NCBI RefSeq assembly: GCF_002216855.1
Contig: NZ_CP022356.1
Span: 372,001 to 436,000 of the forward strand
DNA: 64,000 bases
Direction of reading: 5' to 3'
Source of the DNA: Paraphotobacterium marinum
GTDB lineage: Bacteria; Pseudomonadota; Gammaproteobacteria; Enterobacterales; Vibrionaceae
Below are positions 1 to 7,640 of the stretch, in pieces. The notes beneath the pieces are model-generated. The model worked only from the letters and a program-made list of their open reading frames with translations. It was not told where the DNA came from and ran no database searches. The number at the start of each line of letters is the position of its first letter. Positions within the stretch are counted from its first letter, which is position 1. Both the position numbers and the translations under genes were made by a program.

Positions 1-298
1 GACATTTTTGAATCATTTTTTTTATTTCTAAAATATTACGTTCATGTAATTTTACATCCATCTCTAAATCAACTTGTTTGGGATTTGTCGAAATCTGCGG
101 ATAAAGATTAATCATTATCCAAGAGTCATAATCATACATGTTTGCGAACTGGCTGACTCTCTTTACAGTATGATCTAAACAAGCTGGAGTTGCTGTACTT
201 GGATTGGTTCCAATGCAAATTAAAGGATTTTTTTTTAAATATCCTAAAGCATATCGACATTTTGTGTCTTTGTTAAAAAGCCATTTTATTTTTTTCAT
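1..298 (-). CDS. DUF1643 family protein, 3' end outside window
   Basis: The minus-strand frame starts at ATG 296-298 and runs off the window edge without a stop, giving 99 residues. The N-terminus has the DUF1643 pattern: a Cys-Arg-Tyr-Ala-Leu-Gly block near residue 14, then an Ile-Gly-x-Asn-Pro-Ser-Thr-Ala block near residues 29-36, then Thr-Val-Lys-Arg and a Met-Ile-Asn-Leu-Tyr-Pro strand. DUF1643 proteins have no established function, and the family name is recalled from this conserved Asn-Pro-Ser-Thr motif. The gene is divergent from the acyltransferase at 508. I cannot judge whether the full gene is intact. Confidence 0.75.
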   Translation of the reverse strand, partial: MKKIKWLFNKDTKCRYALGYLKKNPLICIGTNPSTATPACLDHTVKRVSQFANMYDYDSWIMINLYPQISTNPKQVDLEMDVKLHERNILEIKKMIQKC

Positions 299-507
299 GA
301 GATAACATGATCAAGATTTCTTATAAAAGTATATATGAATTGAGAGCTTATTGAGATATTAATTTAATAGAGCTAGCTATCCTATGAACTTTATTTTGAT
401 TACTTTTAGTTTTTAAAACAATGAGTTTAAATTATTGTTGAAAGATTAAATTATTTGATAGCATTTCATTCAAACACAACATAATCACTACGATAAACGG
501 ATTTTTT

Positions 508-1581
508 ATGCAAAAAACAACACCAGAGAGAATGTATTTTATAGATAACATTAAATGGGTTTTAGCTATCATTGTTATTTTTCATCATTCAATTGAATTT
601 AATAAACAATATTTTCCAAACTATATTGATGTTTTTGGTTTTTTCACAACGTTCAACCAATCATATTTTATGGATTTATTCTTTTTTATCTCAGCCTTTT
701 TTTTGATACCCTCATTCATAAAAAAAGGTAAACATTCCTTTAATAAAGATAAAATCATCAGACTAGGAAGTGTGGTTTTATTAACGATTGTGTTTATTGG
801 ACCTGTCATTTTTACCCTTTTAAAACATCTTTTAGGTATTTCTTCCACTTCGTATTTATCTTGGTTGTCTGAAGAGTTTTTGACTTTGCAATGGGGGTTA
901 CCCATGGAAGTCACCTGGTTTTGTTGGACACTTCTGGTTTTTACATTAGTTTGGAGTCAATTTGCTAATAAGGTGAAATGTCAAACAAGATCAGAGCAGC
1001 CACTGCCAAGCTTTTTTAAGATTATACTATTTTGTGTGTTTATGGTGCCTATCAATTACTTGGCAGTACAATTACAACAAATATTAGGTGATGGATTTTT
1101 AGGTTTTACGCATCTAGGATATTTCCCATCTTATATTGCATGTTTTATATTCGGTCTTCAAAGCTATCAAAAAAATTGGTTACAACAAATCAATGCTCAA
1201 TATGCTCTATTTGGATTATTGTTATTTATTGTTTCTTTTGGAATCATTGAGATTGTAAATCTTTATATACCCTCAATGGTTTTATTATTTATGTGTGTTC
1301 TTCGAACATTTTGTGCTATTGGTATGATACTATTTATTCTTCATCTCTTTAAAACATATATGAATTTTTCAACACCTATCACCAAAGTTTTAGCAAGGGC
1401 TTCTTTCCCGGCATATGTGGTACAGCTCCTATTTGTATTTCCACTCATTTATTATTTCAGTGCTTATTTAACATGGAATCCACTTTTCATTGTTTTAGTT
1501 GAGTGGATTATTGCAACTATTTGCGCATTCGTTTTAGGGATAATTCTATATCGACTCCCTATTTTTAGAAGAATATTTTAA
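508..1581 (+). CDS. Acyltransferase 3 family membrane protein
   Basis: This is a 357-residue multispanning membrane protein of the acyltransferase 3 (AT3) family. The family transfers acyl groups to surface sugars such as O-antigen, peptidoglycan or glucans across the inner membrane. The sequence shows the N-terminal Tyr-x-Asp-Asn-Ile-Lys-Trp entry and the His-His pair (residues 26-27) at the end of the first membrane helix, which is typical of the family. About ten hydrophobic helices follow. The C-terminus ends in a short basic tail (LPIFRRIF). Two close paralogues lie in tandem at 59-61 kb. A perfect hairpin terminator follows. The acyl donor and acceptor cannot be read from sequence. Confidence 0.85.
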   Translation: MQKTTPERMYFIDNIKWVLAIIVIFHHSIEFNKQYFPNYIDVFGFFTTFNQSYFMDLFFFISAFFLIPSFIKKGKHSFNKDKIIRLGSVVLLTIVFIGPVIFTLLKHLLGISSTSYLSWLSEEFLTLQWGLPMEVTWFCWTLLVFTLVWSQFANKVKCQTRSEQPLPSFFKIILFCVFMVPINYLAVQLQQILGDGFLGFTHLGYFPSYIACFIFGLQSYQKNWLQQINAQYALFGLLLFIVSFGIIEIVNLYIPSMVLLFMCVLRTFCAIGMILFILHLFKTYMNFSTPITKVLARASFPAYVVQLLFVFPLIYYFSAYLTWNPLFIVLVEWIIATICAFVLGIILYRLPIFRRIF

Positions 1582-1633
1582 TCATCAAAAAATTGCTTAA
1601 TAAGTCATAAAATTAAAAAATGGATTAATTCAT

Positions 1634-1675
1634 AAAGCTTTTTACAATGTATTGTAAAAAGCTTTTATTTTTAAT
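1634..1675 (+). terminator. Intrinsic terminator of the first acyltransferase 3 gene
   Basis: A perfect 15-bp inverted repeat (1634-1648 with 1651-1665, AAAGCTTTTTACAAT arm) is followed by a T-rich stretch, 50 bases after the stop codon at 1581. Confidence 0.75.
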
Positions 1676-1766
1676 GAAATTAAATACAGCTTATAATTTA
1701 TTATCAAAGTTGTAACAAAACTATAGGTTGAATTCAAGTTTCGAGCTATTCGCTAATTGAATGCTT

Positions 1767-2666
1767 TTAAGCATAATGATCATTTAAATAAGAAGTCATT
1801 TCTTCTATAAATAATCTGATCTTATAAGGTACATATTTTCTATTTTGATACAGAATATAAAGATTCCTTTTTTTTAAATTATATTCTTGTAGCAATGGAG
1901 TTAATATTCCCTCATTGAGCTCCTCTTCAACAAATATCTTTGGTATCATAGCAACCCCATGATTTAAAAGGAGTGCCTTTTTAATTGCTTGTGCACTATC
2001 CATGCATAAACTCCGCTCAATGAAAAAAGTCGATACTTTTCCAGCCTTACAGAATTCCCATACTTGGTTATTTTTTAAAATGGGATCTGTTAATAATTGA
2101 TGTTTGGATAATTCAGTAGGACATGTGATTTTCTCATGATTTTTGATATATTCAGTTGACGCACAAAGGATGATGTCATAAGAAAAAATCTTTTTTGCTA
2201 TCAAACTCAAATCGCTCCTAATTAGGTCGCCGGAGCGGATTGCAATATCAAATCCTTCGCTGGATAAACTTTGAATTTGATTGCTTAATTTTAATTCAAT
2301 ATTTATATTTGGATATTTTTGATTAAAAGAACAAATCGGATTGATACAGATTATTTCAGAAAAAGAATTAGGCGCCAAGATTCTAATAGAGCCACTTAAG
2401 CCATTTTTTTGTTCTCTAATTAAACTGTTGATGTCAGTAATCTCACTAATTAATGGATTAATATTTTCATAATAATACTGTCCTAATGAAGTCAAGCTTA
2501 ACGTCCTCGTTGTTCGGTTAAATAAACGAGTCATCAGATAAGATTCTAATTGAGATACATGACGGCTAATAAGCACCTTAGATTTTTTCAGTTTTATGGC
2601 CGCTTTAGTAAAGCTACCTTCTTCTGCAACAGCAGTGAATGATTTGATACAAGATAGAATATCCAT
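1767..2666 (-). CDS. LysR-family transcriptional regulator
   Basis: This 299-residue protein has the normal LysR length. The winged helix-turn-helix lies at residues 1-60 (GSFTKAAIKLKKSK followed by ISRHVSQLE), and the linker carries the FNRTTRTLSLT block. A periplasmic-binding-protein-like effector domain fills the rest. The gene is divergent from an MFS transporter at 2785, the standard arrangement for a local regulator. The 118-bp gap holds an inverted repeat (TAACAA...TTGTTA) that could be its operator. The effector is unknown. Confidence 0.9.
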   Translation of the reverse strand: MDILSCIKSFTAVAEEGSFTKAAIKLKKSKVLISRHVSQLESYLMTRLFNRTTRTLSLTSLGQYYYENINPLISEITDINSLIREQKNGLSGSIRILAPNSFSEIICINPICSFNQKYPNINIELKLSNQIQSLSSEGFDIAIRSGDLIRSDLSLIAKKIFSYDIILCASTEYIKNHEKITCPTELSKHQLLTDPILKNNQVWEFCKAGKVSTFFIERSLCMDSAQAIKKALLLNHGVAMIPKIFVEEELNEGILTPLLQEYNLKKRNLYILYQNRKYVPYKIRLFIEEMTSYLNDHYA

Positions 2667-2700
2667 ACATTTTATAATTGTTAACTATTTGTTAACAGTC

Positions 2701-2724
2701 TAACAACTATATCAGTTATTGTTA
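2701..2724. promoter_or_regulatory. Candidate LysR operator between LysR and MFS genes
   Basis: The divergent gap contains the inverted repeat TAACAA-N12-TTGTTA, next to further GTTAAC and GTTGTTA elements. LysR regulators usually bind interrupted palindromes in such gaps. The assignment rests on position and symmetry only. Confidence 0.4.
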
Positions 2725-2784
2725 ATATAATTGTTGTTATATATTCTGATATTTATCACTTATTTATTTTATATGTTTTAATCT

Positions 2785-3936
2785 ATGTTTAAATATCTAT
2801 TACTCTTATCAAGCAGCTTAATGATCATGACAAATGCTGCGCTTGCTCCAGACATCAATACAATAAATCTTGCATTTGATAATTACTTTTATGTTTCTTT
2901 GATCGTTTCGTTACCTGCTTTATCGGTTGCGATTTGTTCGCACTTTGTCCCTTTATTACAATTTAAATTTGGAGAAAAAAAAACTTTATCTTTAGGATTA
3001 ATTTTCTATTTAATTGCTGGAACATCAGGTTTATGGCTTACTTCATTGAAATTTATTTTAGTATCCAGAATAATTTTAGGAATTGGGCTAGCTATCATCA
3101 TGGTTGTTGTGAATTCTCTGGTTGGAGATAGCATTCAACCATCTGAGAAAAAAGTATTTTTATCTCAACAATCATTATTTATTAATGTTTCTTCTTGTTT
3201 ATCGGTCATCTTATCTGGGTTTTTATCTTTATATCATTGGCGATTGCCTTTTATAATCTATATATTCACTTTGCCAATACTTTTAATTAATTTAAAAATT
3301 GGTCGGGATGCTCAACATATCCAGAAAAAAAATGCGTTTGTATATTCAAGTGGGCCCAAAAAAAATATGCTTGTTTATTATTTTTATGGTTTTTTTGGAA
3401 TGATGATTTATTATATGGCGATTGTGTTTTTACCTACCATAATTGGAAAAGATTTAGGTTATCCATCATATATTACTGGATTTGCAATGGCTATATTAGC
3501 TTTTATTTCAGCAATTTTCGGTAAAATGTTAAGTTACATTAATCAAAAGGTATCTGCTAACGCATTAATTTGCTTAATTTTTATATTATTTTCTTTAGGT
3601 CAGATTTCTATTGCCTTTTTACATAATGAAATAGGAGTAATGGGCTTGATATTATTTTTTGGCATAGGATTTGGTTGGTTATTTCCTACTCTTATAGGTG
3701 AAATACACGTCCATGCTCAAAAATCATCTTTGTCTCGAGTAACGGCTGTTTTTATGAGTTGTTATTTTCTAGGACAATTTATGACACCATTTCTTACGAA
3801 AGTATTTATCTCTGATAATATATTTCATTTGTTTTTTATTACTGGCATCATAAGCTTTATTGTTCCTTTGTCTAATACAATAACAACTTATCTTTATATA
3901 AAAAATAAACCCAATAAAAATTATAAACATGGATAA
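2785..3936 (+). CDS. MFS transporter
   Basis: This 383-residue protein has about twelve predicted membrane helices and the major facilitator superfamily layout. Acidic and basic residues follow helix 2 (QFKFGEKKTL, loop 2-3), and the Arg-containing helix 4 has the RIILGIGLA motif. The hydrophobic N-terminus is the first helix, not a cleaved signal. It is divergent from the LysR gene at 1767-2666 and probably controlled by it. A drug or metabolite exporter is most likely; the substrate cannot be inferred. Confidence 0.85.
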   Translation: MFKYLLLLSSSLMIMTNAALAPDINTINLAFDNYFYVSLIVSLPALSVAICSHFVPLLQFKFGEKKTLSLGLIFYLIAGTSGLWLTSLKFILVSRIILGIGLAIIMVVVNSLVGDSIQPSEKKVFLSQQSLFINVSSCLSVILSGFLSLYHWRLPFIIYIFTLPILLINLKIGRDAQHIQKKNAFVYSSGPKKNMLVYYFYGFFGMMIYYMAIVFLPTIIGKDLGYPSYITGFAMAILAFISAIFGKMLSYINQKVSANALICLIFILFSLGQISIAFLHNEIGVMGLILFFGIGFGWLFPTLIGEIHVHAQKSSLSRVTAVFMSCYFLGQFMTPFLTKVFISDNIFHLFFITGIISFIVPLSNTITTYLYIKNKPNKNYKHG

Positions 3937-4244
3937 TCTACCTTTGATTTGTAAGACACTGACCATTTATTGATGAGAAATATGAAGAATCTCACTTCAC
4001 AATATTTAAGAAAAATAATATAAATCATATGGATAACTTTGTATCAATTGCCTGATGCCCATTTTCTTTATGAAAACCACCCTACATTATTGGATAAGGA
4101 AAAATCTTTCATTTTTATTATGAGAACCTTATGAATTTAAAAAATAGTTAATAGTTTGTTTTCTGATATTGGATCTATTAAATTACGCGGTAATAATAAT
4201 GTTATGTAATCCATTACATAACTTTAAACCTAGTTAAATAAAGT
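3937..4244. other. Intergenic, no gene seen
   Basis: This gap lies between two convergent MFS genes. It has no open frame with a ribosome binding site. It contains ACCACCCTAC near 4079, a string that recurs near 6880 and, in part, near 54632. I see no clear terminator. Confidence 0.5.
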
Positions 4245-5522
4245 TCAAAAATCTTTAGCAAGAGCTATACCATTCTTTTTTTTGTTTATTAATATAAACA
4301 TTAACCCACTAGCTAAAAATAATACACTACTGACAACAACATTTGTAATATAACTAAAATGTCCAAGATATCCTCCAATTATTAAGATAATAACCGTGGA
4401 TAAGGCTTGAGTCGAAGAAATGGAACCCATTATTTTTCCTTGCTCTGATGGGGGTGCCAAGTTAGAAATACTGCTATTTAACCCAGGTAAGGCAAAACCA
4501 ATTGCTATTATAAAAATAGACATTTCGATACAAAATAACACAAAAGAGTGAGTAAATGGCATGGATAAAATAGATAGACCAATAAAAATTATAGAATACC
4601 TGACCATATTTTCTGGAGAAATATTTTTTGAAATGGGTATGACCAATACATATTCAACCAAAACATATCCAATACCCATTATTGCTAAAAAATTTCCAAT
4701 TTGCAGCATAGATAAACTTAAAAATTGCTGTAAAAAAGCAGGTAAAAATGCTTCAAATAACCACCAGCCAGCTACAAATATTGCCCAAATGTAAAAATAG
4801 TTACGATACTTCTTTTCTATGAATACAGTTATAAGGTGCTTTGTATCGATAAAATTAATTTTATTTGGGTGTTGTAAAGATTTAATCTGAGTATTTGTTT
4901 CTTTAAAAAATATTATGTTCATTATGACTAATATTAATAATAAGACACCAATAAAGAAGAAAGGAAATATAAAGCCAGATAGTTGTCCCATACTTAGATT
5001 AGTTAACCATCCTCCAATAGGAGGACCCATAACCCAAGCTAATCCTAATGATATTTGTATCATAGCTAAATTTTTAGTTTTAGTTCTGGGATTACTAATA
5101 TCGCTCATACTTGCTTGTATAACGGAAATGTTACCAGCAAAAAATCCAGAAATAGCTCTACTAATAAATAATAAAGTAGGAGATAATATATATATAGCAT
5201 AGGCGCTAAGTAAAAATCCGCACGTATTTCCAATAAGAGTTATACTCAGGATTTTTTTTCTTCCATAATGATCTGATATTTGCCCTAAAATTCCAGAGCC
5301 GATGAATTGTCCCAATGGATATATGGCTAAAAATAATCCTAGTAATGTATATAAATTAGTTAAGGCCCAATGACTTGTAAATAATTTTTCTTGATTACTT
5401 AAAATTAAATTTGGAAAAATCGTGATGACAAGTCCTAAACCCATATAATTAATAAGAGCTATTAGTGCTAAGAAATATTTAGTAGCAGCTATATTTACTT
5501 TTAACATTTTATGATACCTCAA
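4245..5522 (-). CDS. MFS transporter, TetA/multidrug type
   Basis: This 425-residue twelve-helix MFS protein has a clear motif A in loop 2-3 (GQISDHYGRKKIL) and motif C-like glycine/proline-rich helix 5 (GLAWVMGPPIGGWL), the signature of drug:proton antiporters. A duplicated loop lies in the second half. Translation may start at Met6 (5507), since the first five residues are polar. It is divergent from a LysR gene at 5650, which likely regulates it. The substrate is unknown. Confidence 0.88.
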   Translation of the reverse strand: MRYHKMLKVNIAATKYFLALIALINYMGLGLVITIFPNLILSNQEKLFTSHWALTNLYTLLGLFLAIYPLGQFIGSGILGQISDHYGRKKILSITLIGNTCGFLLSAYAIYILSPTLLFISRAISGFFAGNISVIQASMSDISNPRTKTKNLAMIQISLGLAWVMGPPIGGWLTNLSMGQLSGFIFPFFFIGVLLLILVIMNIIFFKETNTQIKSLQHPNKINFIDTKHLITVFIEKKYRNYFYIWAIFVAGWWLFEAFLPAFLQQFLSLSMLQIGNFLAIMGIGYVLVEYVLVIPISKNISPENMVRYSIIFIGLSILSMPFTHSFVLFCIEMSIFIIAIGFALPGLNSSISNLAPPSEQGKIMGSISSTQALSTVIILIIGGYLGHFSYITNVVVSSVLFLASGLMFILINKKKNGIALAKDF

Positions 5523-5649
5523 ATATATTTGATTAAATTACCTAATGTTTTTTGCGTGTTATGTGTAAAACTTGTTATAGTGTAATTTATTCATATATTG
5601 ATGATAATAGCTTAAATTTGAGACAGATTGTTTCATAAGTAGAGATAGT

Positions 5650-6540
5650 ATGGAAAAGTTTAGAACATTTATAACAGTTGCGAATGAAAGAGGCTTTTCA
5701 AATGCAGCCATAAAATTGAATATTTCTAAAGCTACTGTGAGTCGGCATATTAGAGAAATCGAAGCTGAGTACGGAGCTAGATTATTTAATAGAACAACAA
5801 GACAAGTAAGTCTTAATGAACAGGGAGAAATTTTTTATCAATATTCATTGCAGTGTATTGAATTATATGAAAATGTTCATAATAGGTTAAGCTTATCCAA
5901 AAACCAAATTAGCGGAAGATTAAAGGTAGGCATTCCATTATCACTAATTGAAACTTATTTCATCCATAAAATTCCTGAATTTTTGCAATTATATCCTGAA
6001 ATAAATTTAGACATCATTCATGGTCACCATACCCAGTATATCCATCAAAACAACTTCGATATTGTCATTGATGATCGTATTTTAGGTGACATAGACTTTT
6101 ATGCTACAGAGCTTGCACAATGGAAATATGTGTTGTGTGCGACTCCAAATTATTTAAAAAATAGCAAAAAACTTAAGACGCCAAATGATATTTTGAATCA
6201 TCAATGTATCGATCATACAGGAAATTTATTAAAAGACTGGAAGTTTATATTTGATAATCAATTATCTGAAATTTTTATAGATCCTAAAATATCTCTAAAT
6301 AATAGTTTTTCAGTCAAAGAATTTGTACTAAATCATTTTGGATTAGCTTACTTGCCTAGCTATATTCTTCACGAAGAAATTAAAAGTGGTCGATTAATTA
6401 GTTTATTAGAAAGCTATCTGCCCATGAAGTATAAAATTCATGCATTATACACACGTAAAAGATCAGAGTTTAAAAAAATTGATGCTTTTCTTAAATTTTT
6501 AGAAGATATTTGTGCTGATATTTCCCTAGTTCAGAACTAA
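5650..6540 (+). CDS. LysR-family transcriptional regulator
   Basis: This 296-residue protein has an N-terminal LysR helix-turn-helix (GFSNAAIKLNISKATVSRH, residues 15-33) and the FNRTTRQVSLN linker block, followed by the ligand-binding domain. It is divergent from the TetA-like exporter at 4245-5522 with a 127-bp gap. It resembles the other LysR proteins in the window, so these exporter/LysR pairs may be expansions of one local theme. Confidence 0.9.
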   Translation: MEKFRTFITVANERGFSNAAIKLNISKATVSRHIREIEAEYGARLFNRTTRQVSLNEQGEIFYQYSLQCIELYENVHNRLSLSKNQISGRLKVGIPLSLIETYFIHKIPEFLQLYPEINLDIIHGHHTQYIHQNNFDIVIDDRILGDIDFYATELAQWKYVLCATPNYLKNSKKLKTPNDILNHQCIDHTGNLLKDWKFIFDNQLSEIFIDPKISLNNSFSVKEFVLNHFGLAYLPSYILHEEIKSGRLISLLESYLPMKYKIHALYTRKRSEFKKIDAFLKFLEDICADISLVQN

Positions 6541-7041
6541 TTATTTTTTTGTTTCTGTATCAATTTTTTAAATTTATTCTGTGTACATAGTTTTTTAAAA
6601 AAGGTTTAAATTAGGTATTTAACCATTACAATTCTTATTACAAATAGAAAAGTAGATACCCTAACAAATATAGGATTAGAGCATCTTTTTTCTATTTGTA
6701 ATAATTATCTGTTTGGTTGGTATTATCTGTTTTTTTAAATTGGGTTGTTTGATAATGTGAATAAGATCATTTTATTTTTTAATGATCAAAAGACTAAAGA
6801 CTAAAGACTAAAGACTAAAGACTAAAGACTAAAATATAATGTTAGATTCCTTAATAGTATGACACTGATTTTTATCAAAACCACCCTACTTTGTTGATAT
6901 CTGTTTGCTAATATTAACACATCACTTAGGATGAGTGATAGTACTGAGGACGAGTAGCTGATAAAGGCAAGGTCGATAAGAGGAAAGGATTTGCTAAAAA
7001 TCTAGGAACAGTTGCACATGGATGTGTGGAAAAAAATGATA
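6541..7041. other. Long intergenic stretch before the GH49-like gene
   Basis: The stretch between 6541 and 7041 has no convincing gene. It holds the heptamer repeat at 6792-6833. At about 6945-7054 there is a purine-rich stretch of higher G+C than its surroundings. One frame there is open from about 6953 to 7054 (residues RVADKGKVDKRKGFAKN visible) with no start codon or family match, so it may be the tail of a lost gene. It leads straight into the repeat at 7042. Confidence 0.4.
6792..6833. repeat. Six tandem copies of a GACTAAA heptamer
   Basis: Six perfect copies of GACTAAA lie head to tail in a non-coding gap. A 7-bp unit is prone to slippage, so the copy number probably differs between strains. 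There are no spacers, so it is not a CRISPR array. Confidence 0.95.
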
Positions 7042-7277
7042 CCCGCAATGTTTAAATATTGCGGATTTATTTGAATATCAAAGTCGATTGAGCATTGTCT
7101 TTTTCTTCGAAATTCTATTCATGTTTTTTTGGTCTTCAATAAAATGAATTTTATTTGAAATTAATTTGAACTATTTTGAAAAGTACGACTCTATATAAGT
7201 GTTAGAATTTTTTTCATTTTTCCTTGTTTATTTATATTCATTTTTTTTGAAGCCCTCACATTGTTGAGGGTTTTTTT
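7042..7277 (+). repeat. Repeat copy 1 left of the GH49-like gene: hairpin, promoter-like block, hairpin
   Basis: This segment is about 85-90% identical by eye to 10505-10740. It starts with a CCGCAAT/ATTGCGG hairpin (7043-7064) followed by ATTTATTT. It continues through a conserved block with TTGAAC and TATATAA boxes (about 7166-7200). It ends in a CCCTCA/TGAGGG hairpin (7253-7270) followed by seven T. The last 110 bp recur at 13171-13299. The layout of promoter-like boxes, about 75 bases and a strong terminator suggests a short untranslated transcript, but this is inference. Confidence 0.7.
7253..7277 (+). terminator. Intrinsic terminator in repeat copy 1
   Basis: Stem CCCTCA (7253-7258) pairs with TGAGGG (7265-7270) and is followed by seven T. 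Confidence 0.8.
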
Positions 7278-7563
7278 ATACAAAATTTTTAATCGCTTAT
7301 GCTAAATTGCTCCATTTAATTTATACAAATACTCAACTCTCTAATTTTCTTTTAAAATTTTGTATCGAATTTATCTTGAATGTTAATCTTTATTATCTTA
7401 TTTGATTCCTATGAATAGAAAAAAGGAACGGGCTTGGTTATAAAATTAAGTTAATAGCTTTAATAATTAATTTAATGATCCATTGCTTTAAATAGACACT
7501 AGTCTTATATGAAAATAAGTTATTGATTTTGATAATTAAAAGAAATCAAGTACCACAAAACAT

Positions 7564-7577
7564 AGGTCTTATGTCCT
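7564..7577. promoter_or_regulatory. AGGACTTAAGTCCT-type palindrome before the GH49-like gene
   Basis: AGGTCTTATGTCCT lies 64 bp before the preferred ATG at 7641. It is one base from the symmetric form seen near 45.78 kb. The same box precedes other secreted-protein genes (23552, 31558, 45778). It is a candidate operator for a shared regulator. Confidence 0.55.
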
Positions 7578-7640
7578 AAATTAATATATTAAATAAAGAT
7601 ATAATTTTAAGCCTTGAATGCACTTAACATTAAAAATAAA

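Noticed and set aside
6792-6833. CRISPR-like repeat array
   Set aside because: Units are 7 bp, contiguous and without spacers; no cas genes are in the window.
6925-7040. Hammerhead-like ribozyme
   Set aside because: CTGATAA and GAGGAAA strings recall the core, but the conserved core order and the three helices could not be formed.
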